Source: Pachypanchax playfairii (lineage: Eukaryota; Chordata; Actinopteri; Cyprinodontiformes; Aplocheilidae). Taken from it: a stretch of 64,000 nt of DNA. The translations under genes were made by a program, and so were the position numbers. Below, one piece after another: positions 12,285-26,000 of this stretch; the stretch's first letter is position 1; each line of letters begins with the position of its first letter. The DNA lies in NCBI GenBank assembly GCA_006937955.1, contig SSNP01000006.1, positions 496,001 to 560,000 on the forward strand, written 5' to 3'. The notes under the pieces were generated by a model. The model was not told the origin of the DNA. It was given only the letters and a program-made list of their open reading frames with translations, and did not search any database.

Positions 12285-12285
<1 letters not shown>

Positions 12286-12316
<31 letters not shown>
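12286..12316. repeat. (CA)n microsatellite
   Basis: About 15 uninterrupted CA units in intergenic DNA. Confidence 0.95.
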
Positions 12317-12319
<3 letters not shown>

Positions 12320-15300
12320 TAAAGATAGAGTCAATTCCCAGAACACAGTTCACACTGAATTTTCAGAAAGAATTAAAAGCTTCACATTGAATAAACTCAC
12401 ATGTAACTTACAAGAAAAACAAGTGTGAACAGTGATTAATGAGATATCTGACAGAGATCTCACTTCCTGTGAAGGTATGTTGAACCTATGGAAGCCAGTC
12501 TCCAGCTGTTTGAGTTGCAGTGGTTTAAACATCAGCAGCAGGGCTTGTTTGGAGTTAATAGATGAAGAATCGGTAAATCCCACGGGCGGTGATTAAGCTT
12601 ACTTCCACCTACAGAAGCTCAAACTCCATTAAGGGAAATTCCCCTGCAAAAGATTTCAGGGTCATGACTGCACTGCAGATTTTCTATTTCACGCACGAGA
12701 CGTGATGTGCAACACCAACATGTCATTGCCGTTACTGCACTGATGATGGAAATTGTAAAAATATACAGAAAATCAAGTACAAAACAATATTTTTGTAAGC
12801 TGAAATTGGGCTTTTTTGCAGATATGTGTTTGGTTGCGGTTTGTCTGATTCACAAACTTGTTAAGATGACAGTGCGGCTTTTATTCCATGACACAGGAGC
12901 TGCAGTCACCAACACCAAATTACACATCTGGTGGTGCATGTTTGGGAAATGTAAACCACAAATCAACGTGTTGCTGTCTTTAGCTTTGAAAACTGTGTGT
13001 GCAAGGTAGAAATGGGCAGTGATGCGTTTTAACCAGCTGCAGGGTTTTTGGTGAGGGAAGGAAGAGGATTTTAGGAAGCAGTGCGTGAGATGGCAGATTG
13101 GCTATGATCCTGTGAATACATCTGTGTGGCCCTGGCACACGGGGCCAATCACCCCCGATCCAGATGTTGGAAAGACTTTGATCCTCTTTTGCCACAGTGA
13201 TTTCATTCAAAAGTTTCTTATTTCTATGATTTCATGGAACCTTCATGTTACAATCTGTCGTTTGTCTTCTGCAAAGCCAGTTAGACTTTAAGAGCTTGCA
13301 GTTCTCAGCAGCTCTCTTCAGGAATTGCAAAAAAACTTTCTAAACATGATGAGTTTTTTCCTTTCAGTAAGATCACTGATGAGTTATGGCTAAATTCAGG
13401 ACGAGGTCACGGTGCTCTTTAGCCCTGCTGCGGCACCTGCTGCAACCCAAAGTCTGAAAACAGCAAAACAATTCTTGGAAAACAAATATTTGGCACTCGT
13501 TGAGCTGTCATCACTCATATGAAAATGCTTTCTCAGAATTTGTGGTTTCTGCTCATATGAGATTGGTATGTAGAATATCCCAAGAAACTAAGAATGAATT
13601 TGGCTCATCGGCACTCTCGGAGGAATCGTTTTTGATTTACTGCTGTGAGCCTTTGGCCCTTGTTGTGGGCCTGAACATTTTGAAGCAGTGGTTACACTCT
13701 CTCCCTTTTGTTTCTTTCCAGCTGGCAGTGAGGCACAACGCAATAAGTGATGGTTGAGCTTCTGTAAAAGGGTCTTTCCCAGAATAAGTCCTGCTGTGGT
13801 CATCGGGGTCACTGTGACTTGGACAAACTAAATTCTTGATTTGTGTCTGAACACCAAAAAGTTATTTTATTAGGAAAAAAGCAGATTTATCATAAAATAA
13901 ACACCTGCAAAATATAATATGATATTATCACGGGTGACTGAGTTTCAAAAACCAGAAAAACCTTGCAGTAGTTGACAGTTCAGTATGATTTCTTTGATGT
14001 TGAACTTTTTTCAGATGCATTCTGTTATCATTCCCTTCTGAAAAATCTTTGTTTTAGAAGTGGGGTTAAATCCAGGAACTGCTCATGCCCAGGTTCAGTC
14101 AGATCTCAGACCCACTCAGTGGGAAAGTGAATGAGTCTTTTTCACATCACTAAAATTTGATTTAATTATTTTTTTCTAAGATGTTGCTGTCAGTTTCATA
14201 GCTAACCATGTGAGAAACTGCAGTCAATTAAAAAGAAACATGAGCTGTACCAACTCTTGCGGCCCTAAGTGAAGCACCTATGTTTAAAATTTAACATGGA
14301 TCTGGAGGATCACGTGCCTCCTGAACTTAAAACCTATGTGAGTGGATATTAGCTGGTGTTAAGTGTATTTTTAATCCTAAAAATGGGCAAAATATATATA
14401 TTTAAAAAGCAAAGTGATTTGTTATTAACTTAGATGTACCAAATCAACTTAATTAACTCAGCATCTCTTTTCCTACTCTGTTTTATGTGTAATTGCAAAT
14501 AAATGTTGTGTTAAAATCAAATATATAGACACATTACTGTTCACTGCTGGTGGAAACTAAATACACCAATGATATATTTAAAGGCCTGTTTGTTTTCATT
14601 CAGATGAAGCTGGTGCAGTTCTGCTACTTTGGTGGTTAAAGGCTTAATACAAAACAAATTAAAGAAACTGAGCTTTAAGCTGTTAGCGTGTCCTATTAGC
14701 TTGAAGCTGCATGTTATCAACATGACTTGTTTATTCACATGAGAGTTTTATTAATGGTTTTGATCATTTATAAAAGTTTTCTAATCATTTTGAACAAGTT
14801 AGCTCAAAGCTGATTTAGTTTTACGTCAACATTTAGTTGCCAACTTCATTTTTTGAAGAATGTTCTTTCATTCTCCTGTTTCATGAAGAAACTTGAGATG
14901 AATAACAGGATGGAAGTGTAGCCAGCTGATCTTCACTACCGTATATTTAATGAGGCTAAGATGCAAACTTCACATCAAAGTCACTGTAAAGGGTAGAAGT
15001 GATTTTTTTCATGGAAAAGAACTAGTCAGACTCTTGTAATTAGCAGAGATAGTTCTTTTTGGATTACATCAGTGCCTGGAGAAAGACCTTAAAGCTAATC
15101 AATGTCAGGGCAAAGATTAGTCGAAAGCAGCCAAAGGTACTAATTTTTTTGAAAACATAAGAGGATGCAGAGCTGGCCTGGATGACACCTGAGGAAACTA
15201 ATAATCAAATCTAAAAGTTCCTTCAAAGTGAAAACACAATCTGAACTCCAGCGGAGAGCAACACAATGGAAGGGTTATTGTTCAAAATGTTCTTTAAAAA

Positions 15301-17472
15301 AAATAAGTAAGTATAAGTAAGTATTTTTTCCCAGACAAGAAACAGAAATTCTAACAAACAACAAGAGATATCAATTGTGGCCAATTAGATGGTAATAATA
15401 TGAACAATTACACATTTAAATACACAGAAACATGATTTTGACTCAAATGTCTTCCTAAATGATATGAGATCCATATTTTTTTGTACTCAACATTTGACAC
15501 ATTTTAACTGAGGTTTAATTGTTGATGAAGTCAAGATAAAATCCTGATGTAAAACCAGATAAAGAAATTTAAGAGCTGAATATTCTTGTGAGCTAAAATG
15601 TTTGAGAAACTCAAACAGTACACGTTTGGTGAGTTAATACTAACAGAGAACTTCACTCATCTAAATGTAGACAGAGGTTAAATTTAGAAAAAGAGGTGAA
15701 ATTAACTTCAATGTATTTTGCATATTTTTTAAAGAATTTTAACCCTTCAAACTCCAAAGTAGCAGAATCATACCAGCTCCATCCTCTAAATAAAACACAG
15801 GCCTTTCATTGATGTTTTTACTTTCCACCAGCAGTTGACAGTCATGTGAGATTTTACCACAATATTTATATTCCGTCAAATGTAAAACATTAGAGTAAGA
15901 AAGGAAATAAAAATATTGTGTAGTTAAAGGGTTGGCTTCCATCTTTAGTCCCAATCAAGAATAAAGAAGCTCTGTTTGGCTTTGTGACGTTAATTGAGAG
16001 CAATAAAACAATCAGATTATTCATTTTGATCCTCTCTGAATTAAATTGAATTATTTGGTTGAAACTGAATCATTTCTTGAAAATTGCTGATGCAGGAAGG
16101 TTCACATAACCTGCAATCAAGTCGTAAACGTGTCAGTTTAAAACTTATAAAGCAACACCTTTAATTTCTTCTAACTATGCTATAATCTTACATGTGAGGC
16201 TCTTTGTTCAAAGACAAAAATGCACATGCAATATATACAAGCTTAAAACATTCTGCTTCTTTTCTTCTGCATTTAAACATCAATTATGTTATATACACCC
16301 TCTTGTATGAGCTTGTACAAAAACACTGGGGCTCTTGTTTTACACCCAGTATTATCTTGAAGACTTTTGATTTGCATGTTATTTTCTGCCAAGATTTAGG
16401 AAATCTGGGCAGGAGTTCAAACCTTTGCCCCCTGAAGGGATCTCTTATTTTATTATTTAAAATTGAGATTGTTTATGTCAGGTGAGTTTAAATTCTCTTT
16501 TTTAAAATATTGTGGCTGTAAATGAGAAATCAAGGACATCAGCATGACAAGGAAAGTTAAGTTTCCACGTGTGTTGCAGATTCCTATCAGAGGTGCTGAG
16601 CTTGTCAGTTTTGCATTTTTTGAGCGTCAAGATGCTGAGATTGTACACTGATGAGAATCATTGAAATGTGCATGACGAGTACTTTTGCCTTAAAGGAGAA
16701 AAAAAAACTTGCTCTTTCCTTATCAGTGTTTTATCTGACTCCCTCCTCGAGTATCAGATACGTGCCGTGCAGGAGCTTTCAAAAATCAGCTGGATTAAAG
16801 CTCTTGTTCTGGTGTTTGGTGATATCTGAGCTGCTGCCAGAGCCGTGTCTCTTTACAGGACATGTGATACAGCAACAGGACGCCATTGTTAGGGTGGAAT
16901 GAGTCAGAGCGTGTTGTGTTATCTTAACAGACAGTGAGTGAATGCACATCTCTGAGGGGGAACAAGAGACATGCTGTCATCTTGTGTTTTGAGAATCTGC
17001 AGACATATATATATATAAAGATATCAGAAACTTTCAAAGTTGACCTTAAAATGTCAACAAATGTTTCTTTTACCAATAATATGACAGTTTCAATTAGCTT
17101 TTTTATGTTGGAAGTTGAAAGATTTGATCCTTGGTACAAGTATGCATGAGGACTCATTTTTAAGAAAAGCTTTTTATACCCTGTACTTGTAAGACCTTTA
17201 TCAGGTCTGGCACCAATAGTTGCCAGTTCTCTCATGATATCATATCATGCCAATATCATTGAAAGCTTAACAAAACTCTCTACTTTACTTCTTTACCTCT
17301 AATTGATTATCACCTTGTAAACAACTTTGAGTAATTTATTCCCATTAGTCTTTGCTTAACTTTTAAAGGATTCATAAGACTCTGGTGCTGTTATTCTGCT
17401 GTCCATCTTATTCAGTTTTTATTTAATATTATGTTTTTAAGCTGTTGAGTGTCAGATGCTATTTCATTCAGA

Positions 17473-17486
17473 CCACCAGGGGGAGC
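17473..17486 (+). promoter_or_regulatory. CTCF-like motif (one mismatch)
   Basis: CCACCAGGGGGAGC fits the CTCF core except for A instead of C at position 12. Plus orientation. Motif evidence only. Confidence 0.35.
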
Positions 17487-19914
17487 TGCAGCCCCAACAG
17501 CATCCCACTTTCAACACTAACAATGATCCTAGTACTTCAGTAGAACAAGAAACAAGAAAGTAGTAGATTGTTATAAACTTGACCTACAGTCCTAAAGCAT
17601 CACAAGGATTTTCTGGTCTCCAAACTATTTCTATGTTATATGTAAGACAAATTGGCATTGGAAATAAAACAGTTATATCGAATCCAATAACATCTTCTAA
17701 TTTTTCCATCTTTTAAATTCACAGCTATTTAGTTGATTCTCAGCTTACCTCGTCTTTCTCAGATCTACAAGTCTGCTTTCATCAGACAAGAACAACAACG
17801 CTAAACAAACCTGTCACTGATCTGTCGCCGACGTGCTTTAATACAGTCCTGATGACATGTCACAAGGTTTGAGTCATGCTTCTTGGTGACGACGAGGCTC
17901 TCAGGAGCTGACAGAAATGTGTTGGAGGGTTGAGGCTTTTTCCTGGAAACACACACATGTTGCTGCTCTTATTTTTTGTTTCTTGCTTCCTCATTCTCAG
18001 ATTTCATACGGTGCACAGCTCCAGATATTAGATTGGGCTCCCCAGTACACATGATAGAATGTGATAGGACCAAAGTATTTAAGCATGTGCAAAAAGGGAC
18101 TGGCTGTGGCTGGAGGAAGCTTCAATCCCCAAGACTGTCCTGAGAAAGAGCTTATCTTAATGGTAATGTTTTAAAGTGGTGTTAGCATATCCATTACACT
18201 AGACCTGAGTCTAATGTTGCATCTTGATCGCCATGGATTTGAAGCCCTGGACTCATCAGCACTGCAAAGTCATGACAGCCAGGATTAGATGTGTTATATA
18301 AGTTCTGAACAGTGTAATCGAGCATTAAGAGATGCCTTTACCAACAATTCCCTTCATCACACTCAACTATGCTAGTTTATAAACAGCTTCCTTCTTTCAC
18401 CAAAAGATGAAACAGCCTGCCATTACTCACAAGGAGACATCTTTTTGCTAAAGATTTGCAGCAGCCTGAGTATCCAAAGCAAACAGATGCCTTGTGCTTG
18501 GAAGCGCAGAGTCTTGTACTACTGCCCACCAAATCCAGGCCAATGATCCTCTAAGGGCAGATCAGAGAGATGCAGGGGAGGTTTGTTATCATGCATCCTA
18601 CAGCATGATCAGTTCCATCTCTTCTTGATTTCTAAAATTATATAAAAGCCGATGTAAATGGGATTTCATGGTTGTCTTCTTTAAACTTGAAAAGAGTTTT
18701 CTCAACAAACTTCCTCTGGTTCAGAGGTATCCAACTGCAGAACTGCATGATGCATACTTTCCAATGCGCAGTGTGATAGCAGATGGTTGTGTGGGAGGTT
18801 TGTGACTTTCTAAACATGCATAACACCATACCAACTCTGTAAAATGGTGTGGGATGGAGATGGAAATTGCTTTCAATACCCTGAAGATACAGTTTGGTAT
18901 GGTGCATCTTTCTGAGGTCAAGGCTCATTAAGATAGGGTGATCAAACTTTAGAAGAAGCTTTGCTACTTCTAACTAAAAGCCTGAATTCCATAAATTAAT
19001 TTTCTATAAAAAGGCCTTTCATGGTAGAAACTATTAAAAGAAGAAAGTCAGGTCAAATGAGTTTGAAGTTTAGTTAACCTGCAAACTGAAGACCAGCTCT
19101 GTACATGTATCATGTTTCACATGGTGACACNTGCAACTTATTCTGTGTACGTGTTTAACTTGACTGAGAAGTTTCTTCTCTAACTTTACAGCATCATTTG
19201 AACTCTGTCTTTGATGTGACATGAAAAATCAGAACTATGAGTTGGTTTCCCTGGACGTGTAACCAAGCACAACTGGTTCATGACATCATAACAATGATCT
19301 TGTGTGCACCAATAGGACTTGATGGTTGAGATTTTAAAGCAGAGCTGGTCATTTCTGCCTTTTCCACCTCATTGCATAGTAGTTTTGTGTTAGAGGGGTG
19401 TGGTCTTCCAGGTCTTAGCTGCATCCTGATGGGGTCTGAGAGAGTCAACCTGGCACATGGTACTATCGTCATGGAAATATACTACAAAAATACAGTGGTG
19501 AAGAGGCAAGGAAGCATTTCAGGAATGTGGAAAACAAAGAAAATGTATTTAACGAGTACTGAAGAGTATGGCAGCATCATGTTGCCTTCAGACTGATGAT
19601 TTCTGACAATCCAGTTGGGCTCTGATAAGTTAGACAGGTTCTGGAGACAGTAGAGGGGTCATAAACCTGTGCAGGCGAGGCCTAAACCTTCCCTTCTTTC
19701 TTTAGAATTACTCCTAAAACACCAGACATTTTTATAATCTTTCAAAATGATTAGGATCATTAGTACTACAGACTTTTTAAAGCATTCAAAGATTCTTTAA
19801 ATCTGAGCTGCTGTTCATAAAATAGACTCAAACTATTCAACTATTTAGGACATGTTTCTCTTTGAAGGGAAGACAGAAACAACCACTGCATGTTAGAGCT
19901 CATGTATTGACGCC

Positions 19915-19966
19915 TGTGATATTCGCTTCTCGTAACGCCGAGCGACGTCTCGCGAATCACATCACA
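19915..19966. repeat. CpG-dense imperfect palindrome
   Basis: Eight CpG dinucleotides fall within 37 bp (19921-19957) of otherwise CpG-poor DNA. The outer arms TGTGATATTCGC and GCGAATCACATCACA are inverted copies with a three-base insertion. Function unknown. Confidence 0.6.
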
Positions 19967-20865
19967 GTAAAATGAGTTTACTCTTCGTTTGTCAGTCTAA
20001 TAGAAACATTTATTTATAACAGTCAAAACTACAAGAAAAATTCCTTCACGTGGGATTTTGTAGAGCTCTTGTTTACATAAGCTTTTTCCATCCAGTTGTA
20101 TATGATTCCTGTATTTACACTAGATTTCTTCTTGTTTACATGACAAACAGCCTGTGAGAGTCAGGGACTTCACAGATGTGGCCATAAACAAGAGCGTGAG
20201 CTCAGTCAGAAGCATCTGGTACAGCTAAACATTGGTAATGAGAAGACTAGAATTTTCAGGATCCTTTTTAGTAGTTTATAGATGAGATTGGAAAGGGGAA
20301 TGTCCTAATGGCTCTGGCCTGTTGTTGTTTGTTGGAGAAGCAGATCATTTTATTGTTATTCATGGTAGATTACTCTGCCATATGATGGAGTAAATTCTAC
20401 AAACAAAACATCTAATTTAACATTTATTCACAACATTTTAGAAAGATCTTAACTCTGTGGACACACGAAGAAAATAATCAAGACTTTCACAAAACAGATC
20501 AAATGATCTCTTGGAAATTAATCAAACTGATTGGTCCTTCTCAACCTATCCTGAACATCTCATCCAGACATGCTGATTACATTCTAAGTTACATTGTTAA
20601 CGAACCAACGTGACCTCCCTGGAGGAGAAATGTCACTTCTGCAGAAAGATTTCTGTGTCTATACTATCTTGTGACTCATATCTTTCTTTGCTTAGGATTT
20701 TTATGATTTCTGTTTCATATTTGGATTTTTTAAAGCAGTTTGTTGAACTGACTGAATTCTACCTACTAGGTGAGGTTGATTAGCTGCAGCAGTCGTTTTA
20801 AATCAGACTAACTTTAGGTTATAAATTCACATTTAAGTTTTACTAACTTCTGTGTTTCCATATGT

Positions 20866-21314
20866 GGCGTACGACTGTGGAATAGTTTAAGTGAGGAGTT
20901 GAAAAGATGTAGAAACTTAAGGCAGTTTAAAGTGATGTATAAACAAACTGTATTTATTTTTTATAAGAAGGAAAACATGGTTTGAGTACTTTCAACTTAT
21001 ATGGACTTGCTGTTAACCAAAGATTTAACTGTTGTGATTCTATGTTTGGAATGAAAACTTGGTTATTTAAACTAAAGAAAAAAAATTTTTTTTTTCTTTC
21101 TTTTTTTTCCCGTTAACAAAGAAGAATGATCAATTGTGATTGATTAGCCGATAATGATAATTGGAGAAGGGGTGGGATTTCATAAGTGTTACTTCCTCCC
21201 ACTCCTTTTCGGACTCATATTTTACTTGGATTTTTTTTTTTGTTACATTTACAGGTATTGTCCTGTGCTGTGTTTTGTATTGTCCGAAATAAAAGCTAAT
21301 CTAATCTAATCTAA
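20866..21314 (+). mobile_element. 5'-truncated LINE (3' end of a non-LTR retrotransposon)
   Basis: From 20869 a 38-residue reading frame opens with VRLWNSLSEELKRCRNLRQF and closes with TGA at 20983-20985. This matches the C-terminal tail of reverse-transcriptase ORFs in CR1/Rex/L2-like fish LINEs (the LWNSLP..FK.. block). It is followed by a 3' UTR of about 300 bp and a short tandem CTAAT terminus (21296-21314), typical of elements that end in small repeats rather than poly(A). Only the last fraction was inserted, so it is dead on arrival. The clade is inferred from the motif only. Confidence 0.75.
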
Positions 21315-22568
21315 AACATTAGTTTTGATAAAGTAGATTCTGTAGTTTGTGACATTCTTTGTCAACATGACAGGATTCCTATACAATCAGGGTCGTTGAG
21401 ACAATCGTTAACCTCTCAGTTGTTTTTTTGCTCATTCGTGACTTTGATCTGAAAACAGAAAACTTTTTTTTTTTTTACTTCAGACACCTGCCTGACAAAT
21501 TTGCTGCTGCCAGAATGAAAATAAGGGTGTTTCAGATGATGAAGTCCAAAAGTGCTGTCATTCGTCTTTAGACACTACAAATTCTTTTTTCTTTACAAGC
21601 TAAAGGTGAGAAAAGGAATTTCACCGGCAACATAATTTAACCCTCCTCCAGGCAAACAGCTCAGTTCAGTAAGTTCAGCTTTTTGTTAAATGAAGGAGGT
21701 CTTGTTGTTGCACTTCGGGAGAGTCCCCGATGACTCATTTGTTTCTTTTTCTCAGTTTTATTTATCTAGCAAAGCTTTGCTCAACAGGCGTGCATCCCTG
21801 CGTTTCCCTGCTCATAACATTTCACAGTATCACACCTGGGAGCAGCTCAGTGAAACCACAGACTTCCACTGTTGACTCCTGTGCTGCTCTGTTGCTCCAT
21901 TTGCAAGTTGAGTATTTAACTGAAGGGTACCTCTGACAGTTACTGTTGAGAGAAAGGGTGAGTTATGCTCGTTCACTTCCTCTCCACACATCCTTGGGAT
22001 TTGAAGAGGCTGAATGTAGCACACAGGTCTTTTGGTGCATGTTTTGTTTCCACGCTACAGTAAAAGTTTGTATCATGTATCTTTAGGGAATTGGCAGCAT
22101 TGATGACCAATGCTGATGATTCATCAATGACTTTGGCAGGTGTTAAAATTGCTGGTTTGTTGAACTCATGCAAGTACTTTCTCAGAAAGTTACACGTCCA
22201 TTTCTCTTCCTAAGAAAATTGATTATCACAAAGTTTTCTTGAAACATGTTGCATGTGATTCATTTGTGCAGCTGTGAATCAGGAGCACAAATCAAATTCA
22301 ATCATGTGAGCTGTTACAGACTTCTGATTTATATCAGAGTGCTTCCTTAGAGATATTAAGAATTAAATACTTTACAACTCTAACAACAGTCACAAATAAT
22401 GCAACAACTCTTCCCAAGTCAAGTCTTTGCCTTCACAGGAAACAAAGAAGAAACAATGTGTTGCACATTTACAAGAACAAATCATTAAGATTCAATAGTT
22501 TCTGTAAATAAAATATTGCAAAAATATTTAAATTTCTGTTTAATCTTATGTGACCTTCTCTACTTTGA

Positions 22569-22582
22569 CCAGTAGATGGCAG
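22569..22582 (+). promoter_or_regulatory. CTCF-like motif
   Basis: CCAGTAGATGGCAG matches the CTCF core at all positions; the same 14-mer occurs inverted at 1295-1308. Plus orientation. Binding not shown. Confidence 0.5.
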
Positions 22583-23993
22583 TATTCGTTACAAACTCTT
22601 CCTTTAAAGAGTTAAATGGCTGCACTTCAATCAATCAATCTTAAATATAAAGCACCAGGATGAGAAATAAGTTAAAACTGCACACTTACCAGTGTATGTA
22701 CAGCTTCATGTCATGTTTGGAGTTGCAAGCTGTAGATACGGCATGTTGAAGGTGGCTTTAGGATCTCAAGGCATCACTACAAAGAGGTAACACAGCAAAA
22801 TACATTGAGGTTAACAATGGATCTGAAGGCCAATAAAACAAAGAACAATGACATTTTGTACCCTGACCCTCTGACTATTAGAGCAGATGAATCCTGGATG
22901 AAGAAAAGTTGTGGAGGAATGAGTTTAGGACTAAGAGGAGAGATGGAGGTGTGTAAAGATGGACATTTTTTGCAGTTTTCTGGCATCATCCTCACTAAAT
23001 TATTGCAACAAGGCGTGTATGGTTCCACCACGGAGGAGATCGTCTCGATTTTTATTGCCGTTGGCGGAAGACATAGACTAAATAATGGTTGTGTAATGGA
23101 ATCTGAGCTGCCTCAAATGCAGGAAATAAACGATGGTGGTCATATTCATTCATGCTGGTAATCATCTCAGCCTTTAAGAAAAAAAAAATGGGCCAAACCT
23201 TTTCAAAGCAAAGAAATTATTAACTTTGGAAATACAATATACTGACTGAGTTTCATTGATCCAGAGTTTTGACCACTCCTGTGTGTGTGTGTGTCTGTGG
23301 TGCACTCAACACTTTGATGCTGGGCAACTACTGAGGTGAAATAATCCCAGGTTTGAGAACACGTCTCCGCTGCAGCCAAAGGAATCTTTGAGCTAAAGTC
23401 TTTTTCTTTCTCTGTGCTTCAAAAGAATTGTGAACTTGAATAATTACACTAGAATCTTCTTTTGCTTGAGGATGTTGAATTTAACATCAATAATTTAGAG
23501 CAGATGTTAAATTATCAAGATAAGCATCATGTGGGGGCATCAAAATATTAGTATTATAGGACATATCACCTGATCTTTATTTTGGAGTGATCCTGTTTTG
23601 ACAAAGTTAAATGTTTATTGAAAGAATTTTGAGGCAAACAGTCTCATGTCCTCATGTCCTTTAACCCAGAGACGTGTTAGTTCCTTCACAGGAGTCATCC
23701 CTTCCCTCGTTTCTGTAGAAATCTTCTGTTTCATGTTTCTTATCAGATACAGCATGATATACTGACAGGAATCTCCTCTGGTTCTCTTTAGCTGAGCTGT
23801 AGCAAAAAAAAAAACAAAAAAAAAAACAGGCAAATCTCTTATTTTGAGACATTTTGGGTTTTTAAAGCTGAAAATACCAGGACATGCTAGCTTAATTCTG
23901 TAACACCAAATATTTGATATGCCTATTTCAAAGTTCTGAGAACCAGAAACCTTAGAAGGTTTTATCACATCTTAATTGTTGTATTTAAATCCT

Positions 23994-24007
23994 CCACCAG
24001 AGGGCAG
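23994..24007 (+). promoter_or_regulatory. CTCF-like motif
   Basis: CCACCAGAGGGCAG matches the CTCF core at all positions, in plus orientation, 17 bp before a G-rich run (24024-24044). Confidence 0.5.
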
Positions 24008-24023
24008 AAGTCAGTCATTCTCT

Positions 24024-24075
24024 GGGGGGATGGGGGGGGGGGGGCACACTACCTGGACAGGTCACCGGTCCATCA
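24024..24075. repeat. G-run followed by a SINE-associated fragment
   Basis: Runs of 6 and 13 G separated by AT are followed by cctggacaggtcaccggtcc. That phrase normally accompanies the same dispersed fish repeat seen at 10.1-10.3 kb. Only this short piece is recognisable. Confidence 0.4.
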
Positions 24076-26000
24076 GGTATATGTAGAAGTCCTTATTCCA
24101 AGTTTTGGAGTGTAGAATTTAATATGTATTAAATCAAACTATCCAAATCATAAAAACTACATGTAAAAACCAAGCCAGCAGTAATATAGGTACAACACAA
24201 CAACAGATCCTGGTCTGGTGGAACCAGCATGTTCCCTTTCAAACCCAAGTCTGTTCCTGATGAGACGCCTCTCAGTCTCATCAAACCTGGAACTTTAGAT
24301 TTCAATCTCTACATTTCAGAAATGAAAACGTGTGTGGATGAGCAGTTACAAACGCATGATCAGTGTTCTGCAGAGATTTCACATGATTGTAGAGCTAAAG
24401 GGGAGTCAGTGAGCTGTTGCAAGGACACGGTACATCTGGCAAAGCCTGTTTTGGCTGCAGAACAGCTGGTCCATTCCAGAGCCGAGCGCTCGACAGCATC
24501 TTCCAACACGTGCATCTGAAGGGAAGTCCAGTTTCCTGAACCTGATCTTAGGTCTGTTATCATAAAGCTGTGAGCTGCTCAAACAGGAGTTGCTGTTTGT
24601 TTTAGTAGTGAGAAGTTCTCACTGGCAGAAACAGCTCTCTTACATCACTAATTAGCTTTTAATTATTTCCTAAAGATTTGTTTATCATCAGCTGTTGGGA
24701 CAATCTCACACTTTCAAGAGTACCTGTGAGGGCCAAAAAGCATTCTGGATCAATTGTATTTAACACCATTTGTTTTATTTTCTGCATAATGTCTTTAACG
24801 GACTGCTTCTACTTTCAGTTGAACTATGTCAACTCAAAAGAAGGTGGAGTCTACTTAAACAAGCAGGCTGATTTTTCCATTTGATAAAAAACTTGGAATT
24901 TTCCCTTGTTTGAATATTTACAGTCCGATGCAAACATGTTCAAAGGTCAGGTTTTTCCAAAACGATGGAGGCTGTGTGTGGGAAGGTCACACCTGGGTGA
25001 GGTGTCTCTCACACTCCAGAGGTTTCTGAACAGATACAGGTTCTCTGCATAAAAACAGTTACACAACTGCTGAATGAGCAATAACAACCTGATAATGTAA
25101 AGATGTGAAGTTGGTACTGTCACATTAAGTAAAAAAAAAAACAAACTACTAAAATATTTTGAAGCTGACAAAGACTAATTGACTGATTTATTTTGAGATT
25201 ATGGTTTAACATTAAAACAATTAATGAAACTTCACACTGCAGTCAGGTGATTCTTGTAATTCTCAGTGAGACTTCTGCTTCTGTCTACAGGTGTTCTGAG
25301 CCCTCATGAGCAAACTGCTCCAGCTGTCTCAGGTTTGAAGGGTTCCTTCTCCAGATGTTTCAGTTTGTTTCCACAGATGTTTAATAGGATTTAGCTCATA
25401 CAAGCCACTTCAGAATAAAGAGGCTGATAAAATGTTTGAAGCACCTGAGATACTAGTTACAGGAAACACCTTAGTTTAATCTCTTTAACAGAAGGATACC
25501 AGTGATTTTATCCATGTCTGTAGATGATTTCCACTAAGCAGATAAAATCAGAAACAAAGGTCAGAGAAACATGAAGTTCTCTCATATCTGCAACATGTTT
25601 GTTCCTTTTAAACACGTAAATTCAGAGAAGTTGGGAAACATCTAACCACACCCCAAAAACCAACAAGGTCAAGCTGCCAAACCAAACAGGAAGCAAACGT
25701 GACAGAAACAGCTGGTGAAAGCGGTCTGTCTTCGTCCTTCGCCACACCCTCTAAACATTACAAATGTCCCTTAACATCTTTCAAAACAGGCAAACCTGAA
25801 GAGACAGTGTCACAAAACACTAAAACACCATTTTGTTTCCTGATGATGTAACTAGACCCTTCTGCCTTTCCAACTAGAGTCTGACACAAGTGTTAAAATA
25901 AACTTAACACTTCTGTTAGACTGTTGGACCTGAATGCAGACAACTGTTTCAATGAAGACTTATTATTCAGGATTTAGACAGAAAAGATCTGAGCATTGGA

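Larger units (their letters stand above)
12317..20865. other. Gene-poor interval with a CTCF-like motif and a CpG-dense palindrome
   Basis: No gene is supported on either strand; the ORFs present are short and domain-free. An ambiguous base lies at 19131. Two small features inside (17473 and 19915) are listed separately. Confidence 0.5.
21315..26000. other. Gene-poor interval upstream of the tns1 3' end
   Basis: No gene is supported. It contains two perfect CTCF-like motifs, a G-run and a short fragment of a SINE-associated repeat, listed separately. The 118-codon frame at 22805-23161 has no recognisable domain. Confidence 0.5.

Noticed and set aside
22777..23161. Overlapping 84- and 118-codon frames in the gene desert
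   Set aside because: No signal peptide, domain, Kozak context or splice sites; overlapping frames on both strands point to chance.
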